Positions 19,111-27,942 of a stretch of 64,000 nt of DNA are shown here, piece after piece (position 1 is the stretch's first letter; each line of letters opens with the position of its first letter). The notes under the pieces are model-generated. The model had not been told where the DNA came from. It was given only the letters and a program-made list of their open reading frames with translations, and did no database searches. Made by a program: the position numbers and the translations under genes. This DNA is from Gemmatimonadales bacterium UBA7835. GTDB lineage: Bacteria > Gemmatimonadota > Gemmatimonadetes > Longimicrobiales > Gaopeijiaceae. Where the stretch lies: NCBI GenBank assembly GCA_002500925.1, contig DLTN01000116.1, forward strand, positions 54,865-118,864, read 5' to 3'.

Positions 19111-19183
19111 TACGTTAGGGAACCGCCTCCACATCTAGGTGGATAAGCTGGCTCGACCGAGGGCTTATTTAACGGTGTTATGA

Positions 19184-19211
19184 TTGACAGGGTTTCGAAG
19201 GCAGTTATAAC
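19184..19211 (+). promoter_or_regulatory. Sigma-70 promoter of the Fur-family gene
   Basis: TTGACA (19184-19189, perfect -35) and TATAAC (19206-19211, five of six) are 16 bases apart, 52 bases before the ATG at 19263. This is the best promoter match I found in the window. Confidence 0.6.
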
Positions 19212-19227
19212 CTTGATAGATGTTATA
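19204..19227. promoter_or_regulatory. GTTATA repeats over the -10 element, possible Fur/PerR-type operator
   Basis: GTTATAAC (19204-19211) is a perfect 8-bp palindrome that contains the -10 element, and GTTATA recurs at 19222-19227. A related GTTATG lies at 19177-19182 and an inverted GTTAT-CA-ATAAC at 19082-19093. PerR and Fur boxes are AT-rich inverted repeats of this kind (PerR core TTATAA). Autoregulation is inference. Confidence 0.4.
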
Positions 19228-19262
19228 GGTCATCTAGTTAGTCCGTCCGTGAACGAATCCGA

Positions 19263-19721
19263 ATGTTGAGCAAATCCGCGACTGATGTGCGCCTCAGGAA
19301 AGCCCTCGGGGCCAACGGCCAGCGCTTTACTGAGCAGCGAGGTGCGGTCTTCCGTTATCTCGCTCAAACTGACGTGCACCCAACAGCCGAAGAAGTCTTT
19401 TTAGCAGTGCGACAGCGACTTCCGGCGATCTCGCTAGGTACGGTGTACAAGAGCCTAGAAACCCTTGTTGGATGTGGCTTAGCAGTCAAACTCACCTACG
19501 GAGATCATTCGGCTCGCTATGATGGTAGGACTGATCCTCACCACCATGCCCGTTGCGTTTCTTGCGAGAAAGTCCTCGATCTTCCCGGTGAACTATTGAC
19601 GGGTGAGATCGACTCTCTGAGGGAAACAGCAGGAACATTCACGGTGACCGGGTACCGGCTGGAACTCTCCGGATACTGCCCTGAATGCGTGCCGACGAAG
19701 GATCTCCTGGTAACAGCCTAA
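19263..19721 (+). CDS. Fur-family metalloregulator (PerR/Zur/Fur type)
   Basis: 152 residues. A winged-helix N-terminal domain (TEQRGAVFRYLAQTDVHPTAEEVF, SLGTVYKSLETLV) precedes the metal-binding dimer domain with DPHHHARCVSCEKV and a second CxxC (YCPEC) near the C-terminus. The two CxxC pairs give the structural zinc site seen in PerR and Zur. The C-terminal tail is short and lacks a His-rich end. I cannot choose among peroxide, zinc or iron sensing from sequence alone. It is divergent from acs and upstream of the PBP4-type gene on the same strand; GTTATA repeats over its own promoter suggest autoregulation. Confidence 0.88.
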   Translation: MLSKSATDVRLRKALGANGQRFTEQRGAVFRYLAQTDVHPTAEEVFLAVRQRLPAISLGTVYKSLETLVGCGLAVKLTYGDHSARYDGRTDPHHHARCVSCEKVLDLPGELLTGEIDSLRETAGTFTVTGYRLELSGYCPECVPTKDLLVTA

Positions 19722-19747
19722 AGGGTGCCTCCGCGATTTTTTTGACA

Positions 19748-21472
19748 ATGCTCACCCGGCATGCCCTCATCTCGTCCATGTGGCTAATTCTGGTCGTCCT
19801 GAGTATGGCGACCGGACCCGCAGGGTTGAGCGCGCAAGATGCGGAGTGGCTTCAAAACGAGATCCGGGAGACCTTCGAATCGTACACCTGGGGAACAGCT
19901 CGATGGAGTGTGCTCGTTTACTCGCTCGACTCCGGTGAAACGATCTTTTCCATCGATCCAGAAAGTGCAATAGCTCCGGCATCAAACATCAAATTACTGA
20001 CCACCGCAGCAGCTCTGCAACGACTGGGACCAGACTACCGTTTTCGTACCTACCTTCTCTCAAGTGCTCCAGTCACAAACGGTGTACTTCAAGGCGATCT
20101 CACCCTATACGGAACGGGCGACCCGGGCCTATCTGACCGCTTCTACGGAAGCAAAGACGAAGTCTTCCAGCTTTTAGTTGACGACCTCCAGGCCGCGGGC
20201 ATAACCGAGGTTTCAGGAGATCTTATAGCGGACGCTTCATTCTTCCCTGGTCCCTTGAGGGACGAAGGGTGGGAGCAACGCGATCTAAACGAACACTTCA
20301 CAGCCCCAATCTCGGCTCTATCCTACAACGAGAACGTCGTCTCCTTCCGGATTCGTCCGGGTCCAGTCGGTGCACCTCCCAACGTCGAAACGATTCCCGC
20401 ACATTCAGCCCTAAATGTCGAAAACACTGCAACAACTGTAGCGAATCGGGCGCGACCCCGTCTCGCGATTCTAAGGGAAAATCCTTTGAAACCAGTTCGG
20501 ATCACCGGCCGAATGTCATCAGGTTCCGGAGACGTTTGGCGTCAGATGACTGTGGCCGTTCCAGCAGACTTCGCAGGGGCGTCATTTCGGGCCGTCCTAG
20601 AGGACCGTGGAATCAAGGTAACCGGCTCTACTAGACGTGTTGAGTTGCCGATCGAGTCTGTCGTCAGACGACTCAGTGGACCCGCTCTCGGTCGTCCAGC
20701 CGCCCGCATTCTAGCACGTCACACCTCCCGCCCCTTGGCCGAATACCTCGAGATAGTGAATAAAGAGAGTAACAATCTGTTTGCAGAATTGATTTTCAGA
20801 GCCATCGGTCGGGCCGATTCGGGAATCGGATCACCTAAAGCGAGCGCTCTCGCGGTACACGAGACACTAGTCACGCTAGGCGTAGACACTGAGGAACTGT
20901 TTCAAGTGGATGGCTCGGGCCTGTCCGGCGAAAACCGAGTGAGTGCAGCTTTGTTCGTAGACTTAATCCGTCGAATGAATGAGGGTTCACTCTGGCCCGA
21001 TTACTGGGCGTCACTCCCACGCGCCGGAACAAGGTATGAGCTAGGTCGAATGTATCAGACGGCAGCCGCAAACAATCTCCGCGCCAAAACGGGGACCATA
21101 GATGGAGTATCGGCTCTAACGGGAATGGTCCGGACACAAGATGGAGAAAGGCTCGCTTTTTCTATCATGGTCAACGGTCCTCCCTCTATAGGCCGAGCGA
21201 AGCAACTTGAAAATGAAATAGGTGTGCACCTAGCGGAGTTCCACCGAGCACCTGGTACCGCCCCTGAGGTTACCGAGCAGACACCGATCCCTCGCGGGAA
21301 TCCCGCTGTATTCAGTGAGCGCCACCGTGTGGCGCGTGGTGAGAACCTTGGAGGAATCGCTAGAAGCTACGGCGTCACTATCAACGAGATACTGCAAGTG
21401 AACCCGCGTATTGAGAGGAACAGGATAATCGCCGGGCAGTGGCTCGAAATTCCAAAGCACCGCGGAAACTGA
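19748..21472 (+). CDS. dacB: D-Ala-D-Ala carboxypeptidase/endopeptidase (PBP4, DacB family) with C-terminal LysM
   Basis: Class C penicillin-binding protein (peptidase S13) that trims or cuts peptide cross-links in peptidoglycan. From ATG 19748 it has 574 residues with a signal peptide ending GLSAQ. The catalytic motif SxxK is SNIK near residue 80 (PASNIKLLTTAAAL), the second motif SNN (ESNNLFAELIF), and the third KTG (RAKTGTIDGVSALTG). After residue about 520 a LysM repeat follows (RHRVARGENLGGIARSYGVTI), which is not part of typical PBP4 and should hold the enzyme on glycan chains. A longer frame starting 19685 overlaps the upstream gene and is rejected. The start has no obvious Shine-Dalgarno. 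Confidence 0.9.
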   Translation: MLTRHALISSMWLILVVLSMATGPAGLSAQDAEWLQNEIRETFESYTWGTARWSVLVYSLDSGETIFSIDPESAIAPASNIKLLTTAAALQRLGPDYRFRTYLLSSAPVTNGVLQGDLTLYGTGDPGLSDRFYGSKDEVFQLLVDDLQAAGITEVSGDLIADASFFPGPLRDEGWEQRDLNEHFTAPISALSYNENVVSFRIRPGPVGAPPNVETIPAHSALNVENTATTVANRARPRLAILRENPLKPVRITGRMSSGSGDVWRQMTVAVPADFAGASFRAVLEDRGIKVTGSTRRVELPIESVVRRLSGPALGRPAARILARHTSRPLAEYLEIVNKESNNLFAELIFRAIGRADSGIGSPKASALAVHETLVTLGVDTEELFQVDGSGLSGENRVSAALFVDLIRRMNEGSLWPDYWASLPRAGTRYELGRMYQTAAANNLRAKTGTIDGVSALTGMVRTQDGERLAFSIMVNGPPSIGRAKQLENEIGVHLAEFHRAPGTAPEVTEQTPIPRGNPAVFSERHRVARGENLGGIARSYGVTINEILQVNPRIERNRIIAGQWLEIPKHRGN

Positions 21473-21591
21473 GAAACCAAGTTCTCTAAATTGAGCTAGC
21501 CTTCAAAAGCACTGAACGGGGCACCTTACGGCAGGGATCATCTGAACTTCCTTCCGTACGCAAAAGCAATCGCACTACCGAGCCAAGTACG

Positions 21592-21879
21592 TCAATCGCT
21601 AACAATCCCCCGGCCAATGGCAGAACCGAGTCGACGCCGGAGTTCCACTAAGGACATGGACTTAATTGTCCTCCGTGCAGACCGCTCACTGTTCCACCTC
21701 ACATCGGTGAGTTCGACCTGGATATCACCCTCACCTTCCAGCACCAAGTGGTAACGGCCTTTGTAGTCAGTAGAATCTTCCGCTCGGGTATCCGCAGTCC
21801 ACGATCGTCCCTCAGCATCGGTGAATACTCGCATGCATACTTCCAGCGTCGAGGTGATGAGTTTTTCCGCTTCTAACAT
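21592..21879 (-). CDS. Small conserved-looking hypothetical protein
   Basis: 95 residues, soluble. It reads as a small beta-rich unit (MRVFTDAEGRSWTADT, YHLVLEGEGDIQVELTDVRW) followed by a charged helix (MSLVELRRRLGSAIGRG). I do not recognise a family. The phrase resembles short hypothetical proteins that begin with a 'F-D-x-x-G-R-x-W' strand, but that is only impression. Convergent with dacB (119 bases) and divergent from the EamA gene, so it stands alone. Codon use looks like its neighbours. Confidence 0.5.
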   Translation of the reverse strand: MLEAEKLITSTLEVCMRVFTDAEGRSWTADTRAEDSTDYKGRYHLVLEGEGDIQVELTDVRWNSERSARRTIKSMSLVELRRRLGSAIGRGIVSD

Positions 21880-22128
21880 CCACTAAGAAAGTGGACTAGT
21901 TCAAGGCTATCACCCAAGTGGCATTCGTCAAGGAAAGGACAATAACCTAGGCCAAATATCAGTTGTCATGGTTTACAACGAGGCTCTGTTCGTTACAGAA
22001 ATCAGAACCTCGAGGACAGTTCAGGAAGAGCATCGTAAGTACGTCCGATATGTCTCACCCGTTGGTCGTCCAAGTTACCACGTTAGATTCGCGCGCTAGA
22101 GGAGAACAAGTTTGGGGACGCTAGTACC

Positions 22129-23049
22129 TTGATAACGCAGCGCAAATCGGACGGACTCACCGACTTTGGTCTTATAGCTCTCGCCGCGATTTGGGGAGTA
22201 AACTTCTCAATCGTTAAAGTCGCACTCAATGAGTTGGAACCCCTGGCATTTAACGCTTTACGGTTTCCGTTAGCAGCGGCGGCTCTTGGCTGGATCGTAT
22301 TCAGGGGTACAGAAGACCTAATGCCGCAGCGGGAGGACGTTCCGCGCATCCTGCTACTAGGTCTCATCGGGAATGTTCTTTATCAGCTCGCCTTCATTAT
22401 TGGGCTTGACTGGACGTACGCGGGAAATGCTAGCCTGCTCCTAGCCACCACCCCGGTGTGGACCGTCATACTGTCGGCAGCCGCTGGGCACGAGCAGCCA
22501 AATCGTTGGGTGATCATAGGCATCATGGGAACCCTTATAGGAATGGTTTTGGTCGTAATCGGAAGTGATGACCAGCTTTCACTGGGCTCAACTACGCTGC
22601 GTGGAGACCTGCTGATGATTGTGGGATCTATCTTCTGGTCAGTGTATACCGTCGCTGGAGCAAAACCCGTAGCGCGATACGGAGCTCTTCGTATGACAAC
22701 ATGGACGCTTTGGGTCGGGACTCCAATCCTCTTCGCTGCAGGCATTCCGTCTCTACTGCAGACCGACCTCACCGATGTCAGCGCCCAAGTATGGTGGGCA
22801 ATCTTTTATGCTGGTCTGTTCGCACTTGCTCTGGCCTATGTGATCTGGTATCACGGGGTAGAGAAGCTCGGCAACAGCCGGACAGCGGTATACTCAAATC
22901 TAGTTCCGGTATGGGCGTTGATTACAGCATGGATCTGGCTGGGTGAGAGGCCGGAAATGCTCCAACTTCTCGGCGCAGCCAGCATTCTGATCGGGCTCAC
23001 GATATCTCGCCTGGGGCAAACCTCTACTACGGTGATACCAGAGGTCTAG
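22129..23049 (+). CDS. EamA/DMT-family membrane transporter
   Basis: 306 residues with about ten hydrophobic segments in two EamA repeats, the layout of drug/metabolite exporters such as RhaT/YdcZ relatives. Visible features include AAIWGVNFSIVKVAL at the start of repeat one and an equivalent WSVYTVAGAKPVA at the start of repeat two. The start is TTG 22129, since the frame is closed by TAG at 22084 and holds no ATG; GGGG lies about twelve bases upstream. The substrate cannot be told. The convergent neighbour is the SH3 protein, 87 bases away. Confidence 0.85.
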   Translation: MITQRKSDGLTDFGLIALAAIWGVNFSIVKVALNELEPLAFNALRFPLAAAALGWIVFRGTEDLMPQREDVPRILLLGLIGNVLYQLAFIIGLDWTYAGNASLLLATTPVWTVILSAAAGHEQPNRWVIIGIMGTLIGMVLVVIGSDDQLSLGSTTLRGDLLMIVGSIFWSVYTVAGAKPVARYGALRMTTWTLWVGTPILFAAGIPSLLQTDLTDVSAQVWWAIFYAGLFALALAYVIWYHGVEKLGNSRTAVYSNLVPVWALITAWIWLGERPEMLQLLGAASILIGLTISRLGQTSTTVIPEV

Positions 23050-23100
23050 AAGAGCCAACCCCAACGCCGACGTGTCATAACAGGGGACTCGCCCGATAGC

Positions 23101-23119
23101 GGCCCCCGAAACGAGGGCC
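23101..23119. terminator. Hairpin between convergent genes (no U tract)
   Basis: GGCCC (23101-23105) pairs with GGGCC (23115-23119) across a nine-base loop, midway between the EamA gene and the SH3 gene. It lacks a T run on either strand, so it is at best a weak bidirectional terminator. Confidence 0.25.
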
Positions 23120-23135
23120 CTAACGTTCACCCGTC

Positions 23136-24188
23136 TCAAAAACGTTGGATTTCGATCATCTCAATGATCGGTGTCCCTGTCAATCTAGACGCACCAGTGC
23201 GCACACGACCCGTTAACTCGACAATCTCGAGAGGTACAAGGCCTTCTACCTCTGGGAGCAGATCGGCCGGAACGACTACATACACAAACTGACCTTCGGA
23301 TCCACCAAATCGGCTGAGCAGGAACGGTTCTCCCTCGAAGAAGTCAGTGCGGACCGCCTCAGCACGCTCTAGCGAAATGAACTGAACGGTCCAAACGACA
23401 ACACGGCCTGCATACTCCGATGGATTCGATGAGAGATCTTCTGGTCGGAGAGCCAGGGCCATCTGACCGGAGCCTCTATCAACTCCGGTTTGATTCGATG
23501 ACGTCTCCGGCATCCATACCCATCCCTCTAAGCGCACGCGGGCCCATCTCCCCTGCCTCTCTAGGACCTGCACCTCTCCAGATGATGTTACTAAACCCAT
23601 CGTATCCCCATCTGGCGCGGCCAGAATCGCGCCGACACTTTTCACCCGAGTGAAGTCAACCGGGACACGGGCAACGTCAGTGATCGGTGCTTGAGAGTTA
23701 CGATTCCCGGTCAAAGTACCCAGAGACAGAGTTATATCAGGGCCGGGATCCTGGGCCTCTGCGAGCGAGGCCGACCAAATCCAACCAACCCGGGCAACCC
23801 GAGCCCACCCTGGGTTACGACCCAGCTCTTCAAGCAGAGTTCCTTCCGCCAACACACCAACAAGAGAGCCGGAAGGACCAGATCGCAGATTCTCACCACC
23901 TTCCTGACTTACAACCAAGTCGAACGAAGAGTCTGCAGAGCTCTTAAGCGAACGCAACCAGACCCATCCTTCGACTTCGACCTGGGTCCAGTTTCCGTCA
24001 GTATTGAGCGCGCGGAGCTTAGCCCCTTCCCCTATCCGACCAAGCACTACACCATTCGGCTCACGTCGAACGTTCTCTTCTACCCTCAGGGTAACCATAT
24101 CTTGGGATACACCAGGTACAGCTACCGAGAAGAAAAATCCCCCGGTCAGAAGCAAAGAGCGGCCAAGTACCGCAAATCGAAGACGCAT
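23136..24188 (-). CDS. Exported protein with three SH3-like repeats
   Basis: From ATG 24188, 350 residues with a signal peptide (MRLRFAVLGRSLLLTGGFFF... ending near GVSQD). Three bacterial SH3 repeats follow: about residues 30-80 (ending GWVWLRSL), 95-140 (ending GWIWSASL) and 185-230 (ending EGWVWMPE). The C-terminal 90 residues (AGRVVVWTVQFISLERAEAV...) look like a separate beta domain, perhaps OB-like, with a YVVVPADLLPEVEGL stretch. Such repeats often bind peptidoglycan or other envelope ligands; that role is inference. Divergent from the beta-barrel gene by 136 bases. Confidence 0.7.
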   Translation of the reverse strand: MRLRFAVLGRSLLLTGGFFFSVAVPGVSQDMVTLRVEENVRREPNGVVLGRIGEGAKLRALNTDGNWTQVEVEGWVWLRSLKSSADSSFDLVVSQEGGENLRSGPSGSLVGVLAEGTLLEELGRNPGWARVARVGWIWSASLAEAQDPGPDITLSLGTLTGNRNSQAPITDVARVPVDFTRVKSVGAILAAPDGDTMGLVTSSGEVQVLERQGRWARVRLEGWVWMPETSSNQTGVDRGSGQMALALRPEDLSSNPSEYAGRVVVWTVQFISLERAEAVRTDFFEGEPFLLSRFGGSEGQFVYVVVPADLLPEVEGLVPLEIVELTGRVRTGASRLTGTPIIEMIEIQRF

Positions 24189-24324
24189 GGAGCCTGAAAC
24201 GATCCAGTACAAAAGGTGTTACAACAAAGGTCCGTCGCGTCACAAGCGCGCCGTTCCAAGAATCTGCCCGACGCTAGAAATCGGGTCAACCAAAAATTCC
24301 GAGAGGGAAAGGAGTCAATTCCCT

Positions 24325-25023
24325 TTGGTGGGATCACCCTTCAAAAAGATCGCAGTTTTTGCCGCCAGTGCTTGGCTCACGCTTGCAAGCTCTTCGGCGG
24401 CTCAAACTATTCCTTCGCCTTTCGAGTATCTCGAACGCAAGCAGGAGGCAGGGATCTTCGCAGGCACAATGAGTGTCGGGTCAGGTCGTTTCGGCTACGC
24501 GCCAAAAGGAGGCTCCATCCTCGGAGCGCGCTATGGTGTAGAGCTTTCAGGACCATTGGGCCTTGAGGGAAGCGTCGGCCTAATCGACTCAAAGCGCGAC
24601 GTTATAGACCCTAGTCAAATAGACGCTAACCGATTCATCGGCCAAGCAGCGGAATCCTTGATGGTTCTGGACGCTCGTTTCCGCTTCAGCTTTCCAGGAA
24701 GGCGTATGTGGAAACGGCTCAGCCCTTTTCTGACACTGGGTGGTGGAATCGTTTTCGGAGCAGGGGGTGACAAGACTCTAGATCAGTCACTCCTCCCTGA
24801 GGACGTCTTCAGCTTTGGTTCAAGCTTCTTCGGGACACTAGGGCTCGGGAACCGCTGGTTTGTGACAGATCGCCTAGCTGTCCGCGCGGATGGAGTCTTC
24901 TCACTCTGGAAGGTAGACACTCCGCCCGGCTTCAGTGACCCCATGCGAGGATTCGAAGAGGTAGAGGATGGAGAATGGCTCAGAGGGTCAACTTTCAGCA
25001 TGACACTCCTCTGGCGCTGGTAA
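24325..25023 (+). CDS. Small outer-membrane beta-barrel-like protein
   Basis: Starting at TTG 24325 with AAAGGAG ten bases upstream gives 232 residues and a signal peptide (LVGSPFKKIAVFAASAWLTLASSSAAQ). Mature protein has alternating amphipathic strands (YGVELSGPLGLEGSVGL, MVLDARFRFSF, LSPFLTLGGGIVFG) and ends in an aromatic residue (SMTLLWRW), the usual barrel-assembly end signal. The length suggests an 8-stranded OmpA/OmpW-like barrel. GTG 24328 is the alternative start. Function unknown. The next gene, moeA, is 13 bases downstream. Confidence 0.65.
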   Translation: MVGSPFKKIAVFAASAWLTLASSSAAQTIPSPFEYLERKQEAGIFAGTMSVGSGRFGYAPKGGSILGARYGVELSGPLGLEGSVGLIDSKRDVIDPSQIDANRFIGQAAESLMVLDARFRFSFPGRRMWKRLSPFLTLGGGIVFGAGGDKTLDQSLLPEDVFSFGSSFFGTLGLGNRWFVTDRLAVRADGVFSLWKVDTPPGFSDPMRGFEEVEDGEWLRGSTFSMTLLWRW

Positions 25024-25036
25024 ACCAGTTGTTATC

Positions 25037-26347
25037 ATGAGTGATTCCTGGGGCTTCAGCCACGAGGAACGGGAAGCAGACTGGCTCCCGGTCGACGATG
25101 CCCAAAGGCGCATTCTATCGTCGGCAGTGCCCCTTTCCTCAGAACGTGTTGATCTCAAAAATGCGATCGGCAAGGCCCTAGCAACACGAGTCGAGGCAAC
25201 CGCAACGCTCCCGCCGTGGGACAACAGCGCCATGGATGGATATGCGGTTCGTGCCGAGGATATAACTGGAGCCTCGCTAGAAAATCCAGTGAAGCTTCCT
25301 GCTTTGGGAGTAGTCCGGGCCGGGGGAGATTCGGGGCGAACCCTTGAGCCAGGGACTGCAATCCGGATCATGACAGGAGCGCCTGTCCCTCAAGGCACGG
25401 ACTCGGTCGTAAGGGTCGAGCATACAGACCGAGAAACTGAAAATGGGCATGTTCAAATCTTCTCAGACGCCGATGCGGGACGCCATATCCGACCTGCAGG
25501 ACAAGACATGACTAGAGGAGCAGTCCTATTTGAACAGGGAGATTCGATCACTGCGGGAACCATAGGCGTCCTAGCTGCCGCGGGCCTTCACAGCGTAGAT
25601 GTATACAAAACCCCTACCGTAGCGATCATGCCCACCGGGGACGAGCTCCGAAGGGCAGATCAGTATCAAGACGTAGTCAGAGGCCTTGGTGTTCCGGAAT
25701 CAAACGGCGCGATGCTCTCAGCAATGGTACGTGAGGTTAAAGCAGAGCCTAAAGATCTGGGCATAGCTCTAGATGACTCCGAAGACCTTGCCCGGAGGAT
25801 CTCACAAGGAGCAGGAACCGATGTTCTAGTCACAATCGGTGGTGCATCCATGGGTGACGCAGACCTGGTAAAGCGGGTCCTTCATAAGACTGGTTTTAAT
25901 TTGGATTTTTGGCGGGTTCGAATGCGCCCGGGTAGTCCGGTGTCGTTCGGGTGGCTTGAGCACAAAGACAGTCGGCAAGCGGTTTTTGGCCTCCCGGGTA
26001 ACCCCTCATCGGCCTTTGTGACATTCGAGGTCTTTGTGCGTCCGTATCTACTTCGGCTAGCCGGACATAGACGAGTATACAGACGTGTGATAGAGTGCAC
26101 CGCCGCAGAGCGGATGCCGACGCCGTCCGACCTAACGTACTTCCAGAGGGTCTCTGTGAGACGAGGTGAGCAGGGTCCCGAAGCTAGGCTGACCGGTCCG
26201 CAACTCTCAGGGCTGGTTCGCGGCCTCTCACTCGCGGATGGGTTTGCTATCATTCCGCCGATGCGCAGTGCAGTCGAAGTCGGTCAGAATGTGTCCGTGA
26301 TGCTCCTTGATAGCGGGCCTGCTGAGATGGAAGCCGACTGGAAGTGA
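25037..26347 (+). CDS. moeA: Molybdopterin molybdenumtransferase MoeA
   Basis: Inserts molybdenum into molybdopterin-AMP in the last step of molybdenum cofactor synthesis. 436 residues. The typical motifs appear: PPWDNSAMDGYA, RIMTGAPVPQGTDSVV, RPAGQDM, IMPTGDEL, GGASMGDADLV, PGSPVSFG and LPGNPSSAFVTFEVFVRPYL. The domain order is the MoeA one with the MoCF-biosynthesis core at about 180-330. The stop overlaps the next start (GTGA), so the M23 lipoprotein gene is translated right after it. moaC is 12.5 kb upstream, outside this unit. Confidence 0.95.
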   Translation: MSDSWGFSHEEREADWLPVDDAQRRILSSAVPLSSERVDLKNAIGKALATRVEATATLPPWDNSAMDGYAVRAEDITGASLENPVKLPALGVVRAGGDSGRTLEPGTAIRIMTGAPVPQGTDSVVRVEHTDRETENGHVQIFSDADAGRHIRPAGQDMTRGAVLFEQGDSITAGTIGVLAAAGLHSVDVYKTPTVAIMPTGDELRRADQYQDVVRGLGVPESNGAMLSAMVREVKAEPKDLGIALDDSEDLARRISQGAGTDVLVTIGGASMGDADLVKRVLHKTGFNLDFWRVRMRPGSPVSFGWLEHKDSRQAVFGLPGNPSSAFVTFEVFVRPYLLRLAGHRRVYRRVIECTAAERMPTPSDLTYFQRVSVRRGEQGPEARLTGPQLSGLVRGLSLADGFAIIPPMRSAVEVGQNVSVMLLDSGPAEMEADWK

Positions 26348-26820
26348 GGCCAGTGCGGCGACACGCAGCCGCAGTCATAACAGGGCTGCTCGGAATGTCA
26401 CTGTCATCCTGTCACCTTCCGCGCTGGCCCGTTGAGGCCCCGTTAACATCAGGGTTTGGACTTCGTTTCCTCGGGCTAGAGCCCGACGTGCACAGAGGCG
26501 TAGATTTCGCTGTAAGTGAGGGAACGCCCATACACGCTATGGCACAAGGCCGAATCCAATTTGCTGGAACAATGGCTGGGTTCGGAAAAGTCATCTGGAT
26601 CAATCATAGCCAAGGACTGGAGTCTATCTATGCGCACCTGTCTACCATCGACGTCCGAGTAGGACAAAGGGTAGGTGCAGGAGAAATCATAGGCGAGAGC
26701 GGCGCCACAGGTGACGTGACTGCGGCCCACCTTCACTTCGAAGTGTGGCGCTGGGGAAAACCTGTCGACCCGATCTTGATTCTCGGAGGAAAGCCCCAGG
26801 CTTCGGCAAAGAGACCCTGA
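26344..26820 (+). CDS. M23-family peptidoglycan endopeptidase lipoprotein
   Basis: 158 residues, with lipobox LSSC near residue 23 (GMSLSSCH) and one M23/LytM domain. The zinc ligands are intact: HRGVDF and HLHFEVW, unlike the EnvC-like protein of this window, so this one should be an active glycyl or DD-endopeptidase. It has only the bare domain with no LysM or coiled coil. The start is GTG 26344 overlapping the moeA stop by four bases; why a cell-wall enzyme is coupled to moeA is not clear. Confidence 0.82.
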   Translation: MRPVRRHAAAVITGLLGMSLSSCHLPRWPVEAPLTSGFGLRFLGLEPDVHRGVDFAVSEGTPIHAMAQGRIQFAGTMAGFGKVIWINHSQGLESIYAHLSTIDVRVGQRVGAGEIIGESGATGDVTAAHLHFEVWRWGKPVDPILILGGKPQASAKRP

Positions 26821-26892
26821 CGTCACAGCTGTGCTCACGCTTCAAGGTCAGAAACAGGTGGAGTTAACTCAGCGCATAACTGACTATAAAAA

Positions 26893-27882
26893 TCAATCTT
26901 TAGCCCTGAGGTCTGCTATCTCATCCGTAAGCCTAGGAAGAACTTCGAAGAGGTCACCAACTATTCCATAGTCCGCCACTCCAAAAATCGGAGCGTCCGC
27001 ATCACGGTTGATCGCTACAATGGTCTTGGCCGTTCGCATGCCCGCCAGATGCTGGACGGCTCCAGAGATCCCTACGGCGATGTATAGCGCAGGCGCCACT
27101 GTCTTCCCTGTTTGACCAACCTGTTCACCGTGAGGACGCCACCCGGCATCAACTACCGCCCTAGAGGCGCCGAGCGCTGCGTCTGCACCAAGCGCCTCTC
27201 GAAGGGATTCTAGAAGACTCCAATTCTCAGGATCCTTCATGCCGCGTCCACCAGAGACGATCACAGAGGCTTCGGAAACATCGACTACTCCATCGGACGA
27301 ACTCTCTCGCTCTACTACGCGAACCCTAAAGTCTGAAACATTAAGATCTGGGGTGACTGTCGTAACTTCTCCTTCCGCAGCCCATTCGACCGAGGGGAAT
27401 ACGTTAGGACGAATTGAAATCAGCGCTGGGCTAGCATCGATTTCGAGATGAGCAAACGCTTTCCCTGAAAAGACTGGTCTAGTCACAGAAACCACGCCAT
27501 CGGAAATGGCGACCTCTGTCACATCTGAAGCGAGCGGCACATCGAGGTGAGCCGCGATTCTTGGTGCCAGATCCTTACCGAGTGTTGTAGCTGAAAACAC
27601 AACTACACCGTATTCGCCCGCGAGAATTAGATCCTCAAGGGTACTGACCCATGCTTCTGGGTTGTAGTCGGCGAGAGCATCGTGTTCGATGACTACAATC
27701 TTATCGGCCCCAAACGCACCAAGGCTCGAAGCCTCTACAGGGACGCCTGTCCCCGCAAGTACAACCCCTTGAGCTGTGCCGCCAAGATCTCGGGCCAATC
27801 GCGCGGCAACCGATACCACTTCACGAGCCGCCGCACCAAATTGTCCATCTCGGTGTTCTGCTACCGCAAGTACTTTCGCCAT
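26893..27882 (-). CDS. etfA: Electron transfer flavoprotein alpha subunit
   Basis: Binds FAD and passes electrons from acyl-CoA and other dehydrogenases towards the quinone pool via ETF:QO. From ATG 27882 (MAKVLAVAEHRDGQ) 329 residues. The C-terminal FAD domain shows GRGMKDPENW, GASRAVVDAGWRPHGEQVGQTGKTVAP, YIAVGISGAVQHLAGM and INRDADAPIFGVADYGIVGDL, the classical EtfA sequence. A longer frame back to 27930 has no clear start sense. It is 60 bases downstream of etfB on the same strand, order etfB-etfA. Confidence 0.96.
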   Translation of the reverse strand: MAKVLAVAEHRDGQFGAAAREVVSVAARLARDLGGTAQGVVLAGTGVPVEASSLGAFGADKIVVIEHDALADYNPEAWVSTLEDLILAGEYGVVVFSATTLGKDLAPRIAAHLDVPLASDVTEVAISDGVVSVTRPVFSGKAFAHLEIDASPALISIRPNVFPSVEWAAEGEVTTVTPDLNVSDFRVRVVERESSSDGVVDVSEASVIVSGGRGMKDPENWSLLESLREALGADAALGASRAVVDAGWRPHGEQVGQTGKTVAPALYIAVGISGAVQHLAGMRTAKTIVAINRDADAPIFGVADYGIVGDLFEVLPRLTDEIADLRAKD

Positions 27883-27942
27883 ATGTTTGACTGTTCCGCT
27901 GAATGCGTGTTTTAGTGGAAACACTGACAAGCTAAATTCGAA

